In this document: in pieces, positions 1 to 7,604 of the stretch
Layout of the letters: each line of letters opens with the position of its first letter
How positions within the stretch are numbered: the first letter of the stretch is position 1
NCBI RefSeq assembly: GCF_003260975.1
Contig: NZ_CP030041.1
Location: forward strand, 496,001 to 560,000
Direction of reading: 5' to 3'
Length of the DNA: 64,000 nucleotides
Origin: Echinicola strongylocentroti
GTDB taxonomy: Bacteria > Bacteroidota > Bacteroidia > Cytophagales > Cyclobacteriaceae
Program-made: the position numbers and the translations under genes
Notes under the pieces: generated by a model
The model's database searches: none
Told to the model about the DNA's origin: nothing
Seen by the model: only the letters and a program-made list of their open reading frames with translations

Positions 1-237
1 GGAAAACAACACGGAGAAGAAAAAACCTACTACCCCAATGGCCAACTCAAGACATTGACGACTTATGATTTTGGTTGGAAGCATGGCCCTTACCAATCAC
101 AGAGCCCTACAGGGGATATTCTGGTAGAAGGAAGTTTTTGGTTCAATAAAAAATCATCTGTATGGAAGTACTATGATAAAAAAGGAACCCACATAAAAAC
201 AGAAAATTATGATAAAAAGGGTAAATTAGTTGAATAA
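1..237 (+). CDS. MORN-repeat (YwqK-like) protein, 3' end only
   Basis: The frame is open from the first base of the window to a TAA at 235-237, so only the last 78 residues are visible and the start lies to the left. The peptide has the glycine/tyrosine repeat pattern of MORN-type proteins: HGEEKTYYPNGQLK, then GWKHGPY and GSFWFNKKSSVWKYYDKKG, each about 20-23 residues. Such repeats occur in the YwqK family of Bacteroidota, often called antitoxin-like although the role is poorly established. Internal TTG codons are not needed as starts because the frame continues upstream. No catalytic motif is seen. The following 127 bp has no recognisable gene. Confidence 0.7.
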   Translation, partial: GKQHGEEKTYYPNGQLKTLTTYDFGWKHGPYQSQSPTGDILVEGSFWFNKKSSVWKYYDKKGTHIKTENYDKKGKLVE

Positions 238-364
238 TTTTTCATCAATTGAAAGGTTAAAATCAGCCTAACTCCTATTTTTGCTATTTAAAATTTATAC
301 GTTAACCTTAGGCAGCATCCGGTAGAAAATATCAGGCAGTTGCCCCAAAGCAAGTGACAGCATC

Positions 365-1300
365 ATGAATACGGCCATTAAAGAAACCCAATTTGAATTC
401 CCGAATCAAACAGGTTTTTACAAAGGAAAAGTCCGGGATGTCTACATGTTTGAGGACAAGATCGCAGTAGTCGCCTCCGACAGGATCTCCGCGTTTGATG
501 TGGTACTCCCACTGCCCATTCCTTTTAAAGGTCAGGTGCTCAACCAAATAGCGGCCAAGTTCTTGGCGGCCACAGCAGATATCGTCCCCAACTGGGTGAT
601 CTCTACTCCTGATCCCAATGTCACCATCGGTAAAAAATGTGAGCCTTTTAAGGTAGAAATGGTCATCAGGGGATACCTCGCCGGACACGCCTGGCGTGAA
701 TACCGAGAGGGAAAAAGGAGCATTTGTGGTGTCAGCCTTCCAGAAGGATTGAAGGAAAACGACAAACTCCCAGAGCCTATCATCACACCTACCACCAAGG
801 CAGATGAAGGGCATGATGAAGACATCAGCAGGGAAGATATCCTGGCAAATGGTATTGTCAGTGCAGAAGATTATGCCATCCTCGAAAAATACACTAGGGC
901 GCTCTTCTTGAGAGGAACCGAAATGGCCGCCGACAAAGGCCTGATCCTGGTAGATACCAAATACGAATTTGGGAAATACAACGGTGAGATCTTGCTGATC
1001 GATGAAATACATACGCCAGACTCCAGTCGCTACTTTTATGCAGCAGGCTATGAGGAAAACCAAGAAGCCAACCAGCCCCAAAAACAACTCTCCAAGGAGT
1101 TTGTAAGACAATGGCTGATCGCCAATAACTTCCAGGGCAAGGACGGACAGAGCGTCCCTAATATGCCCAATAAAATTGTAAATGATATTTCCGACCGTTA
1201 TATTGAGCTTTATGAGAAAATCACCGGTGAGGAATTTGATAAAGCCGACAACACCAATATGATGGAAAGGATAAAGAAATCCATCGAAGAAATCATTTAA
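365..1300 (+). CDS. purC: Phosphoribosylaminoimidazole-succinocarboxamide synthase
   Basis: SAICAR synthase of de novo purine synthesis, which joins CAIR and aspartate using ATP. The N-terminus carries the family signature [19 protein letters not shown] followed by [10 protein letters not shown]. The middle has the substrate-loop region [17 protein letters not shown] and [10 protein letters not shown], and the segment [10 protein letters not shown] is also typical. At 311 residues it is the longer PurC form (about 300 residues, as in yeast ADE1) rather than the short form of about 237 residues. The ATG at 365 gives the full N-terminal strand. It probably heads a unit with the STAS, RNase Z and transporter genes, which follow on the same strand after 57, 2 and 3 bp. 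Confidence 0.97.
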   Translation: MNTAIKETQFEFPNQTGFYKGKVRDVYMFEDKIAVVASDRISAFDVVLPLPIPFKGQVLNQIAAKFLAATADIVPNWVISTPDPNVTIGKKCEPFKVEMVIRGYLAGHAWREYREGKRSICGVSLPEGLKENDKLPEPIITPTTKADEGHDEDISREDILANGIVSAEDYAILEKYTRALFLRGTEMAADKGLILVDTKYEFGKYNGEILLIDEIHTPDSSRYFYAAGYEENQEANQPQKQLSKEFVRQWLIANNFQGKDGQSVPNMPNKIVNDISDRYIELYEKITGEEFDKADNTNMMERIKKSIEEII

Positions 1301-1357
1301 CTTCCCTAATCCCCAAACACAATGGCCTGAAAACGGCCAAAATAAAACCCATTAAAA

Positions 1358-1741
1358 ATGAAGTACGCAGTAGATAAAAAAGAACAATACGTAATATTCA
1401 CCTTGCAGGAAGAGAAGTTGGACTCTCCGCTTTCTCCTGAACTGAAGTCAGAGCTGTTGACGGTACATGCAGAAGGATACAGCAACCTGATCTTGGACAT
1501 GAGCCACGTAAAATATGCCGACTCCAGTGGACTGAGTGCACTATTGGTAGGCCACCGTGCCTTCAGTGAAGATGGCGGTATCTTCGTCATCTCCTCTCCT
1601 CAAGACCATGTCACCAAGCTTATCAAAATATCCATGCTCGACAAGGTCCTTAATGTAGCTGATTCCATTGAAAATGCGGCTGACAAGATCTTCATGCATG
1701 AGATCGACGGAAACAAGGAAGAGGAAGAAGAGGAAAACTAA
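1358..1741 (+). CDS. STAS-domain protein (anti-sigma factor antagonist type)
   Basis: A 127-residue protein that is essentially one STAS domain (about residues 5-105), the fold of SpoIIAA/RsbV anti-sigma antagonists. The phosphoacceptor loop is visible as ADSSGLSALL (residues 54-63); the second serine is the usual phosphorylation site. The C-terminus is a very acidic tail (EIDGNKEEEEEEN). No partner kinase or anti-sigma factor is nearby, so its partner is unknown. Its TAA is separated by only 2 bp from the TTG start of RNase Z, indicating translational coupling. A small GGCC-GGCC hairpin at 1323-1339 sits in the spacer from purC. Confidence 0.85.
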   Translation: MKYAVDKKEQYVIFTLQEEKLDSPLSPELKSELLTVHAEGYSNLILDMSHVKYADSSGLSALLVGHRAFSEDGGIFVISSPQDHVTKLIKISMLDKVLNVADSIENAADKIFMHEIDGNKEEEEEEN

Positions 1742-1743
1742 GC

Positions 1744-2655
1744 TTGGAATTTTCGGTTACCATTTTAGGCTCCAACTCTGCTGTCCCTGCCCATAACAGG
1801 AACCAGACATCCCAGATCGTCACCCTTGGTAGTAAATTACTGATGGTCGACTGTGGAGAAGCCACCCAAATCCAGTTACAGCGCTACAAAATCAGGTCGT
1901 TTAAGATCGACCATATCTTTATATCGCATTTGCATGGAGATCACTACCTCGGACTGATGGGCGTGATCTCCACTTTTCACCTCAACAAACGCAAGACTCC
2001 CCTCACCATCTACGGCCCCCGTGGACTGGATGAGATCATCACCACCCAGCTTAAGTACGGCAATACCAAATTGAACTATCCACTTCATTTTGTCCGGACA
2101 GACCCGGACGAGAAGCAACTGTTGGTAGATACCAAAAAGTTCATGGTGTATAGCTTTCCGCTAAAGCACCGCTTGCCATGTACGGGATTTCTGATCGTGG
2201 AAAAACCCGGTCTTCGCCACCTCATCAAAGAAAAACTCCAAGAACAGCCACTGAGCATCCCTGCGATCAATGTTCTCAAACACGGCAAGGATTTTATGGA
2301 TAAAGACGGTAATGTATTTACCGTCGAGGAATTTACCAGTCCCCCAGACCCTATCCGCAAATATGCCTTCTGCTCTGATACGATCTTTGATGAAACACTC
2401 GTAACTTACCTGAAGGAAGCGGACCTGCTGTACCATGAATCCACCTTTATGGAATCGGAATGTGAAAGGGCTGCGGAAACCTATCATTGTACGGCCAGTC
2501 AAGCGGCCACCATTGCCAAAAAAGCCAATGTCAAACAGTTGCTGCTGGGGCATTATTCCACACGGTACGTTGAGCTGGAACCTTTGCTGGAGGAAGCAAG
2601 CAGCGTTTTTGACCGCTGTCAGCTCAGTATCGAAGGAGAAACGTATCACCTCTAG
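1744..2655 (+). CDS. rnz: Ribonuclease Z
   Basis: Zinc-dependent tRNA 3'-processing endonuclease of the metallo-beta-lactamase fold. It removes 3' trailers from tRNA precursors. The metal-binding motif HLHGDH is at residues 62-67, with downstream ligands in the segments KHRLPCTGF, FCSDT and LLGHYSTRY. The length of 303 residues matches bacterial RNase Z. The start is TTG at 1744; the protein then begins MEFSVTILGSNSAVP, which fits the family N-terminus, and no upstream ATG is in frame before the STAS stop. It is tightly packed with the STAS gene upstream and the transporter gene downstream. Confidence 0.95.
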   Translation: MEFSVTILGSNSAVPAHNRNQTSQIVTLGSKLLMVDCGEATQIQLQRYKIRSFKIDHIFISHLHGDHYLGLMGVISTFHLNKRKTPLTIYGPRGLDEIITTQLKYGNTKLNYPLHFVRTDPDEKQLLVDTKKFMVYSFPLKHRLPCTGFLIVEKPGLRHLIKEKLQEQPLSIPAINVLKHGKDFMDKDGNVFTVEEFTSPPDPIRKYAFCSDTIFDETLVTYLKEADLLYHESTFMESECERAAETYHCTASQAATIAKKANVKQLLLGHYSTRYVELEPLLEEASSVFDRCQLSIEGETYHL

Positions 2656-2658
2656 CCT

Positions 2659-3459
2659 ATGTCCAACACCGCCGACCAAAACTTCCAAAACAAAAAGACT
2701 ACCCTGTTCATCGTCCTTAGCGGGATCTTCCTGACCAACGCTATCCTCGCCGAGCTCATTGGGGTCAAAATATTTTCCGGTGAGGCCACTTTGGGGCTGG
2801 AGCCTGCCAACTGGACGTTTTTTGGGGATTATGTACTGGACTTTAACCTTACCGCTGGCGCGGTGATCTGGCCGGTGGTCTTTATCACCACGGACATCAT
2901 CAATGAGTATTTTGGCAAAAAAGGAGTACGCAAAATCAGTTTCCTCACGGCGGGCTTTATTGCTTATGCATTTATTTTCATTGTCATCGTTACCGCCTTG
3001 CCTCCGGCAGCATTCTGGCTGGATGTCAACAGCACCGATCCCAATGGCAACCCGTTCAACATAGAATATGCCTTTGATGTCATCTTCCGGCAAGGTTTGG
3101 GAATCATCATCGGCTCCTTGACTGCATTCTTGTTGGGGCAGCTGATTGACGTGTTTATCTTCCAAAAACTCCGCAAAATCACCGGTGCCAAAATGATCTG
3201 GCTACGTGCCACCGGCTCCACCTTGGTCTCCCAGCTGATCGACTCTTTCGTGGTACTGGGCATCGCTTTTTATGTCTTTGGCAACTGGTCCATCGAGCAG
3301 CTGATCTCCGTGGGCATCATCAACTACATTTACAAATTTACCGTCGCCATCATCCTCACGCCCCTACTCTACCTCGGACACAATATCATCGACAACTACC
3401 TCGGCAAAGAATACGCCGAACGAATGGCTGAAGAAGCCGCTGGGAACACTTCTTTTTGA
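2659..3459 (+). CDS. Queuosine precursor transporter (YhhQ / DUF165 family)
   Basis: Integral membrane protein of 266 residues with about six hydrophobic segments (for example LFIVLSGIFLTNAILAEL and IWPVVFITTDIINEYFGKKG). The segment TDIINEYFGKK followed by AFIFIVIVTALPPA, and the later GSLTAFLLGQLIDVFIFQKL, are characteristic of YhhQ proteins, which import 7-deazaguanine precursors of queuosine across the inner membrane. The last part (YIYKFTVAIILTPLLYLGHNIID) is also conserved. It follows rnz by 3 bp. queA, another queuosine gene, is present at 25.4-26.6 kb, so a queuosine salvage or synthesis route is consistent. Confidence 0.9.
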   Translation: MSNTADQNFQNKKTTLFIVLSGIFLTNAILAELIGVKIFSGEATLGLEPANWTFFGDYVLDFNLTAGAVIWPVVFITTDIINEYFGKKGVRKISFLTAGFIAYAFIFIVIVTALPPAAFWLDVNSTDPNGNPFNIEYAFDVIFRQGLGIIIGSLTAFLLGQLIDVFIFQKLRKITGAKMIWLRATGSTLVSQLIDSFVVLGIAFYVFGNWSIEQLISVGIINYIYKFTVAIILTPLLYLGHNIIDNYLGKEYAERMAEEAAGNTSF

Positions 3460-3497
3460 GGTATGTCGTCGCTCGTATTGATTCTATTTGATATATA

Positions 3498-3543
3498 GCA
3501 CGCATTTGAAATGCGGGCTTCTGAGATAGGCATTTGCAATGCA
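3498..3543. repeat. Two tandem small palindromes (REP-like)
   Basis: The spacer after the transporter gene contains CGCATTTGAAATGCG (3501-3515) and, 14 bp on, GCATTTGCAATGC (3530-3542). Two adjacent hairpins with different stems but similar centres resemble REP-type elements. They may also act as a weak terminator, although no T-tract follows. The rest of 3460-3651 shows no gene. Confidence 0.5.
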
Positions 3544-3651
3544 ACTCCTAAACCAACTGAGTAAGGGGGATTTTGATTTGGCTTGTTATAAAACCGATTC
3601 AATACACACCTTCTAAACAAACAAAAAAATCAGATTAGCGTAACTATTATC

Positions 3652-4056
3652 ATGAGAAGCTTCATCCTATTATCATTTTTGATTTCATTGGCTCACTTTT
3701 CTTGGGCCCAGCAGGAAAAGACAATTCCTGAAGATAACAACAAAATCCCCAGGTCCAATATCATTTGTAGAGTAACCGTTTCACTTCAGCCCACAGACCA
3801 TTTTCTGGCAGACAGTATTCCCAAAACAGACTTTTATGAGAAAATGGTCACAGAAATCGATGAAACGCTTAACATCAATGGGAAAACGAACACCGTACCG
3901 TTAATTATAATCGATGGTGTACCTTCTAACATCGCAGATCTAAACAAGTATACGGAAACAGAAATTGGACAGTACCAAATACTATCCCACCCAAGTAGTA
4001 CAGCAATCTTCGGAAGCAGAGGAGACGACGGCGTGGTCTTGATCAAAACAAAATAA
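3652..4056 (+). CDS. Secreted stand-alone TonB-receptor plug-like protein
   Basis: A 134-residue protein with a clear signal peptide (MRSFILLSFLISLAHFSWAQ). Its C-terminal half reads like the end of a SusC-type plug domain: PLIIIDGVPSN, then ILSHPSSTAIFGSRGDDGV and VLIKTK. The SusC protein in this same window has PLYVIDGV and GPSATAIYGSRGTNGVVLIT at the equivalent place. There is no beta-barrel: the frame stops at 4056 immediately after the plug. It may be a truncated receptor or a free periplasmic plug domain. The adjacent downstream gene has an ExbD-like tail, so the pair may be related to TonB energy transduction. The function is inferred. Confidence 0.6.
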   Translation: MRSFILLSFLISLAHFSWAQQEKTIPEDNNKIPRSNIICRVTVSLQPTDHFLADSIPKTDFYEKMVTEIDETLNINGKTNTVPLIIIDGVPSNIADLNKYTETEIGQYQILSHPSSTAIFGSRGDDGVVLIKTK

Positions 4057-4097
4057 GAATGATGGAATTTTATTTTATTATCCTCTATATTACTAAC

Positions 4098-4934
4098 ATG
4101 AAATCTATAGCCACACTTTTCATTATTTTCATCCTCCTTTTTGGCTGTAGATCTGCTCCCCGTAAACTCCCACAACTGATCCAAGAAAAGGAAAACCTCT
4201 GTAAAACTACATTTACTGAACAGCAAGAACGGCAATTGCGCAAAGAATTGGGCGGCCTTGAAGCTTACTTTATACGTAAAGGACTGCTGAAGGACAGTAC
4301 AGGAGCAAGTTATCGTGCGGTATATAAAAAAATTGCCCGTCAAGGTGACCTTTACTTTAAGATTGACACCTCCTTTCAACTATTGGACAGCTTGGACTGG
4401 ATAGTGACCAGTCATTGCTTTTACCAAGTTTTTACTTCAGAAGAACTATCACAAATCCGTCCACGACACTACCGCGCTGCCAAAAAAATCAATGCCGCTT
4501 CCCAAAAGGCCCCTACTCCTGGAAAAACAGCCAAGCAAATTCTGCATCAGCTCAAGAAGGAAGATTTTGGCTTTGCCTATTATAAAACCTCTTCCCTTGT
4601 TCTCTTTTACCAAATTGCCTGGCCATATTCGGACGAACATATCGAGCCTCTCGTTTATCCCTCCGGTCTTGAAACCATGGTAATCCAGCTGAACAAAAAC
4701 AGTCAAATCACCATCGACCACGCCATAATGGACATGGGTGATGTCCGACAAAAAGTGTATAATTTCCTTAAAACCCATCCCGAAACCAAAGGTATTGAAA
4801 TCAGCTCTAACAGAAACACAAGCTATAAAAGCTATCTCCAAGTAAAGGAGGTGGTGAAGGAGGTCTATGCAGAACTGTCCACTACAATGGGGCGTCCACT
4901 ACCTAAATATATTATCATTCATGAACCGAAATAA
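4098..4934 (+). CDS. Putative lipoprotein with ExbD-like C-terminal domain
   Basis: The reading frame opens at 4059, but the ATG at 4098 begins a convincing lipoprotein signal (MKSIATLFIIFILLFGC), so 4098 is preferred, giving 278 residues. The middle is not recognised. The last 70 residues (VIQLNKNSQITIDH, then ISSNRNTSYKSYLQV and VVKEVYAEL) resemble the periplasmic domain of Bacteroidota ExbD proteins, which share a TSYxxY...V...YxEL pattern. Classical ExbD has one N-terminal transmembrane helix; here it is replaced by a lipobox and about 200 extra residues. It follows the plug-like gene by 41 bp. An unrelated lipoprotein with a chance resemblance cannot be excluded. Confidence 0.5.
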   Translation: MKSIATLFIIFILLFGCRSAPRKLPQLIQEKENLCKTTFTEQQERQLRKELGGLEAYFIRKGLLKDSTGASYRAVYKKIARQGDLYFKIDTSFQLLDSLDWIVTSHCFYQVFTSEELSQIRPRHYRAAKKINAASQKAPTPGKTAKQILHQLKKEDFGFAYYKTSSLVLFYQIAWPYSDEHIEPLVYPSGLETMVIQLNKNSQITIDHAIMDMGDVRQKVYNFLKTHPETKGIEISSNRNTSYKSYLQVKEVVKEVYAELSTTMGRPLPKYIIIHEPK

Positions 4935-4997
4935 CCAGCTTGCTAAGGTTAATCGCTAAACCATGCAACAACTCCTAGCCGTGACCGTTTTGTGCAA

Positions 4998-5029
4998 TTT
5001 GGCTGCAATACCAATATTTGGTATATTCG
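4998..5029 (+). promoter_or_regulatory. Promoter with embedded operator palindrome for parDE
   Basis: TTTG at 4998-5001 and TATATTCG at 5022-5029, separated by 20 bp, match the Bacteroidota -33/-7 pattern (the last element differs by one base from TAnnTTTG). A perfect 7-bp inverted repeat, ATACCAA-TAT-TTGGTAT, occupies 5008-5024, between and partly over the elements. This layout fits autorepression by the ParD or ParD-ParE complex. The parD start follows at 5048. Confidence 0.6.
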
Positions 5030-5047
5030 AGTAAAATCATAGTCAAA

Positions 5048-5290
5048 ATGGGAAAAAACACATCAATATCACTCGGAAATCATTTTGAGGAGTTTATCAG
5101 AGAAGAAGTAAATTCTGGTAGGTATGGTTCAGTTAGCGAAGTTATTCGTTCCGCATTACGTTTGTTAGAACGTGAAGAAAAAAAGGAAAGAGAATTGATT
5201 AAAGCTCTCGAAGTTGGAGAAAATAGCGGGTTTGTTGAAGATTTCGATCCAAAACAGAATCTGGCTGAATTACATCGTCGACACTTATGA
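5048..5290 (+). CDS. parD: Type II antitoxin, ParD family (ribbon-helix-helix)
   Basis: An 80-residue protein starting at the ATG at 5048; an in-frame TTG at 5018 would add ten residues but lies inside the predicted promoter. The N-terminus (NTSISLGNHFEEFIREEV) and the segment GRYGSVSEVIRSALRLLE are the ribbon-helix-helix DNA-binding half of ParD/CC2985-type antitoxins. The C-terminal region (GENSGFVEDFDPKQNLAEL) is the toxin-binding tail. It overlaps the toxin start by 4 bp (ATGA), as is usual for such pairs. It probably represses its own promoter through the palindrome at 5008-5024. Confidence 0.9.
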   Translation: MGKNTSISLGNHFEEFIREEVNSGRYGSVSEVIRSALRLLEREEKKERELIKALEVGENSGFVEDFDPKQNLAELHRRHL

Positions 5291-5589
5291 GTAAAAACAA
5301 GTATCGAATAAGTAAACAAGCGATTGAAGATTTAAATTATATTTGGGTTTATACTTTTCACAATTGGTCTAAAGAACAGGCAGATAGGTACTACGACTTA
5401 ATAATCGGAGAGATTGAATTTATAGCGGACAACTATTTGAGTGGAAAATCCGCGGATCAAACTCGAAAAAATTATCGAGTGACAAATATCAAGTCACATT
5501 TGATTTTTTACAGAAAAGTGGAAAATGAGATTGTTGAAATCACTAGAATTTTACATCAAAGAATGGACATTAAAAAACAACTGAAATAA
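5287..5589 (+). CDS. parE: Type II toxin, RelE/ParE family
   Basis: A 100-residue ParE-like toxin. The N-terminus YRISKQAIEDLNYIWVYT and the segment FIADNYLSGKSAD are typical, as are the C-terminal strands IKSHLIFYRKVENEIVEITRILHQRMD. ParE toxins target DNA gyrase; RelE relatives are ribosome-dependent RNases. The sequence fits the ParE branch, which pairs with a ParD antitoxin. It is translationally coupled to parD through ATGA. A local low GC content relative to purC-yhhQ is visible and would fit horizontal acquisition. Confidence 0.9.
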   Translation: MSKNKYRISKQAIEDLNYIWVYTFHNWSKEQADRYYDLIIGEIEFIADNYLSGKSADQTRKNYRVTNIKSHLIFYRKVENEIVEITRILHQRMDIKKQLK

Positions 5590-6107
5590 AAACACAGTGA
5601 ACAACAACCAAACTTTCGTTACGTGCGAAGAACAAACAATGAATGTGATACACACGTAACCGGTGAGGTTCTTAAGGGGATTAAGTTGGGAATTTGTAGG
5701 GGCTGGAGGTTGGAAAAATCAAAATTGCAGAATCCCGTCCCGATAATACTTTTTCTTTAGAGAATCATTTTGACACGGAGCAACTACTTCCCCACACAAG
5801 GAAGCCCGATAGGGACAATCACAGACTTTTTGCCATGACCAAAGACCTTCATTTTTACTTGGGAACCACACAGAAAAACCATTACGTTTCGCACAATCCC
5901 TTTATGATTATTGGAACTTTTCATCCGAAAATTGAGACTCAAATGAAGCTGTTCTAATACCGACGCTTCACAGCCATACTCGGACGGAAGAAGAGATCAC
6001 GACAAAATCCGCTATTCTATTCCCGCCAAACCTCTCCTTTTAGGTTTTTGTTGATTAAATTTAGAAATACTAAACGCAGCTTTAGCGGCCGTGGGAAATA
6101 ATATGGA
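5590..6107. other. Spacer with a possible gene remnant
   Basis: This spacer of 518 bp lies between parE and the AraC-type gene and has no complete gene. It holds a stop-to-stop frame at 5700-5957, listed separately. No repeat of the families found elsewhere in the window is recognised in it. Confidence 0.5.
5700..5957 (+). pseudogene. Possible protein fragment without start codon
   Basis: 85 codons are open between a TAG at 5697 and a TAA at 5955. The translation looks protein-like (RPDNTFSLENHFDTEQLLP, then FAMTKDLHFYLGTTQKNHY and FMIIGTFHPKIE), but there is no ATG, GTG or TTG before the internal ATG that starts MTKDLHF. It is not recognised. It may be the remnant of a degraded gene or a chance open frame; the 40-residue product from the internal ATG is the only normally initiated one. 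Confidence 0.25.
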
Positions 6108-6911
6108 ATGAAACCGGATTCTGTTCACATAACGCAAATAATTAAAGGAAATACTTTAAAGCAACATGTGGATGATTTTGCTGTTTGTTGGATCAAAAAC
6201 GAGGTATCTGGAATTGAAATAGACCATGTTTTATATAAAAAAGTCTCAAATTCCATTTTTTTTCTTCATCCCAAAACACACTGGAAGATTCTGAAAAAAG
6301 ACGGTACCACTTCTTCTGGTTATGTTTTGTACTTAACTAGTGAGGTGCTAAACAATCCTATATTAAGTAACCTCCATATTAATAAAGTAAGACTTTTCAA
6401 TTCGGGAGAAATCCCATTATTTAAATTAAGTCCAGGAATAGAAAAAAGAACACAGGCTATTCTGGAAATGATCGATGAGCTTTTAGGGTCACACCTTGAC
6501 CATAAGGATGATGCTATACTTTCACTATTGAACACATTTTTTATCTACTGCGACGGACAATGCAATATTAAATCCGTTGTTTCGAACAGTAACTCCAGAA
6601 CAAATATCGTCTATAAATTCAAAAGGCTTGTCGATAAGCATATATATGAATATCACGAAGTAGCTGAGTATGCAGACCTACTTAACCTTTCTCCAAAACA
6701 CCTAAATGATTGTGTAAAAGAAGTACTGGGGGTAAGCTCAAAAAGTATCATCATCGAACAATTACTTATGAGATCTCGGCACGCATTGAAATTTTCAAAC
6801 ATGACCATAAAGGAAATCAGCTTTGAATTAGGTTTTACGTCCCCTGACTATTTTAGCTACTTTTTCAAAACCCACACTGGCATCACGCCCTCAGCGCTAA
6901 GAAAAAGTTAA
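6108..6911 (+). CDS. AraC family transcriptional regulator
   Basis: A 267-residue regulator. The C-terminal 100 residues are an AraC-type double helix-turn-helix: VAEYADLLNLSPKHLNDCVK for the first and IKEISFELGFTSPDYFSYFF plus KTHTGITPSALR for the second, the usual signature. The N-terminal part (about 1-160) resembles the cupin-like sensing domain seen in many Bacteroidota AraC proteins but shows no diagnostic ligand residues. It precedes a cupin-domain gene on the same strand by 83 bp and may regulate it; this is inferred from position only. The low GC content resembles the toxin-antitoxin region before it. Confidence 0.88.
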   Translation: MKPDSVHITQIIKGNTLKQHVDDFAVCWIKNEVSGIEIDHVLYKKVSNSIFFLHPKTHWKILKKDGTTSSGYVLYLTSEVLNNPILSNLHINKVRLFNSGEIPLFKLSPGIEKRTQAILEMIDELLGSHLDHKDDAILSLLNTFFIYCDGQCNIKSVVSNSNSRTNIVYKFKRLVDKHIYEYHEVAEYADLLNLSPKHLNDCVKEVLGVSSKSIIIEQLLMRSRHALKFSNMTIKEISFELGFTSPDYFSYFFKTHTGITPSALRKS

Positions 6912-6994
6912 CTGTTCCCAAAATCCATGGATTTACGGTGATTTTCACATTGCCACACTACCATTATCAACATAAATTGTAGAAAAAATAAATC

Positions 6995-7540
6995 ATGGAC
7001 AGAAAAAAATTCATACAAACCTCTGGACTTGGATTAGGCTTGGCTATCATCCCTGGAATGATAAAAAGCCAATCAGGCCACCCAAAAAGAAATCTCACAG
7101 TCAACACAAAATCTAAAATAGTTAAAGATGCTGACGGTGATGTTTTGAACGTAATCGGTGATATCCAAACCCACAAACTAGTTGGTAGCGATACAGGAAA
7201 CCAAATCGTTGAATGGATGGATAATGTTGATCCGGGTGTTGGAATTCCTCCACATATTCACACCAAAGAAGATGAGATATTCAGGATCATAAAGGGGCAA
7301 ATTGAAATAATGATCGATGGCAAAACCACTGTTTTAAAAGAAGGCGACATCGCTTTTGCCCCAAAAGGAATAGCACACTCGTGGAAAGTGGTCGGAACAG
7401 AAAAAGCTAAAATGATCACTTCAGCTTTCCCCGCTGGCATAGAGCACATGTTCAAGGAATTAGCAGCTCTTTCTGCTGGCCCCCCAGATTTTGAAAAAAT
7501 AGCTGAAATTTGCGGGAAACATGGTGTTAACTTTGTCTAA
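6995..7540 (+). CDS. Exported cupin-domain protein
   Basis: A 181-residue protein. The N-terminus (MDRKKFIQTSGLGLGLAIIP) resembles a Tat or secretory leader, with RK instead of the twin arginine. A single cupin barrel covers about residues 65-150. Motif 1 is visible as GIPPHIHTKEDEIFRIIKG with two histidines and a glutamate as likely metal ligands; motif 2 is KEGDIAFAPKGIAHSW with the third histidine. The substrate is unknown. Related proteins are often annotated as quercetin-dioxygenase-like, but no activity can be assigned from this sequence. Confidence 0.8.
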   Translation: MDRKKFIQTSGLGLGLAIIPGMIKSQSGHPKRNLTVNTKSKIVKDADGDVLNVIGDIQTHKLVGSDTGNQIVEWMDNVDPGVGIPPHIHTKEDEIFRIIKGQIEIMIDGKTTVLKEGDIAFAPKGIAHSWKVVGTEKAKMITSAFPAGIEHMFKELAALSAGPPDFEKIAEICGKHGVNFV

Positions 7541-7541
7541 A

Positions 7542-7599
7542 GGCCAAAATCACTATACAGTATGAAAGCTATAGTGCATAGCAAATAAAGCTTTTGGTC
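7542..7599. terminator. Convergent stem-loop between cupin and SBF-like gene
   Basis: CACTATA (7551-7557) pairs with TATAGTG (7570-7576). An outer arm GGCCAAAA (7542-7549) can pair with TTTTGGTC near 7592-7599, with one G-U pair. The A/T-rich flanks and the position between converging genes suggest a bidirectional terminator. Confidence 0.4.
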
Positions 7600-7604
7600 A
7601 AACC

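Noticed and set aside
2161..3165. Long minus-strand open frame (334 codons) opposite rnz and the transporter
   Set aside because: It lies wholly opposite two well-supported genes, has no recognisable motif and an unusual composition, and is best explained as an antisense shadow.
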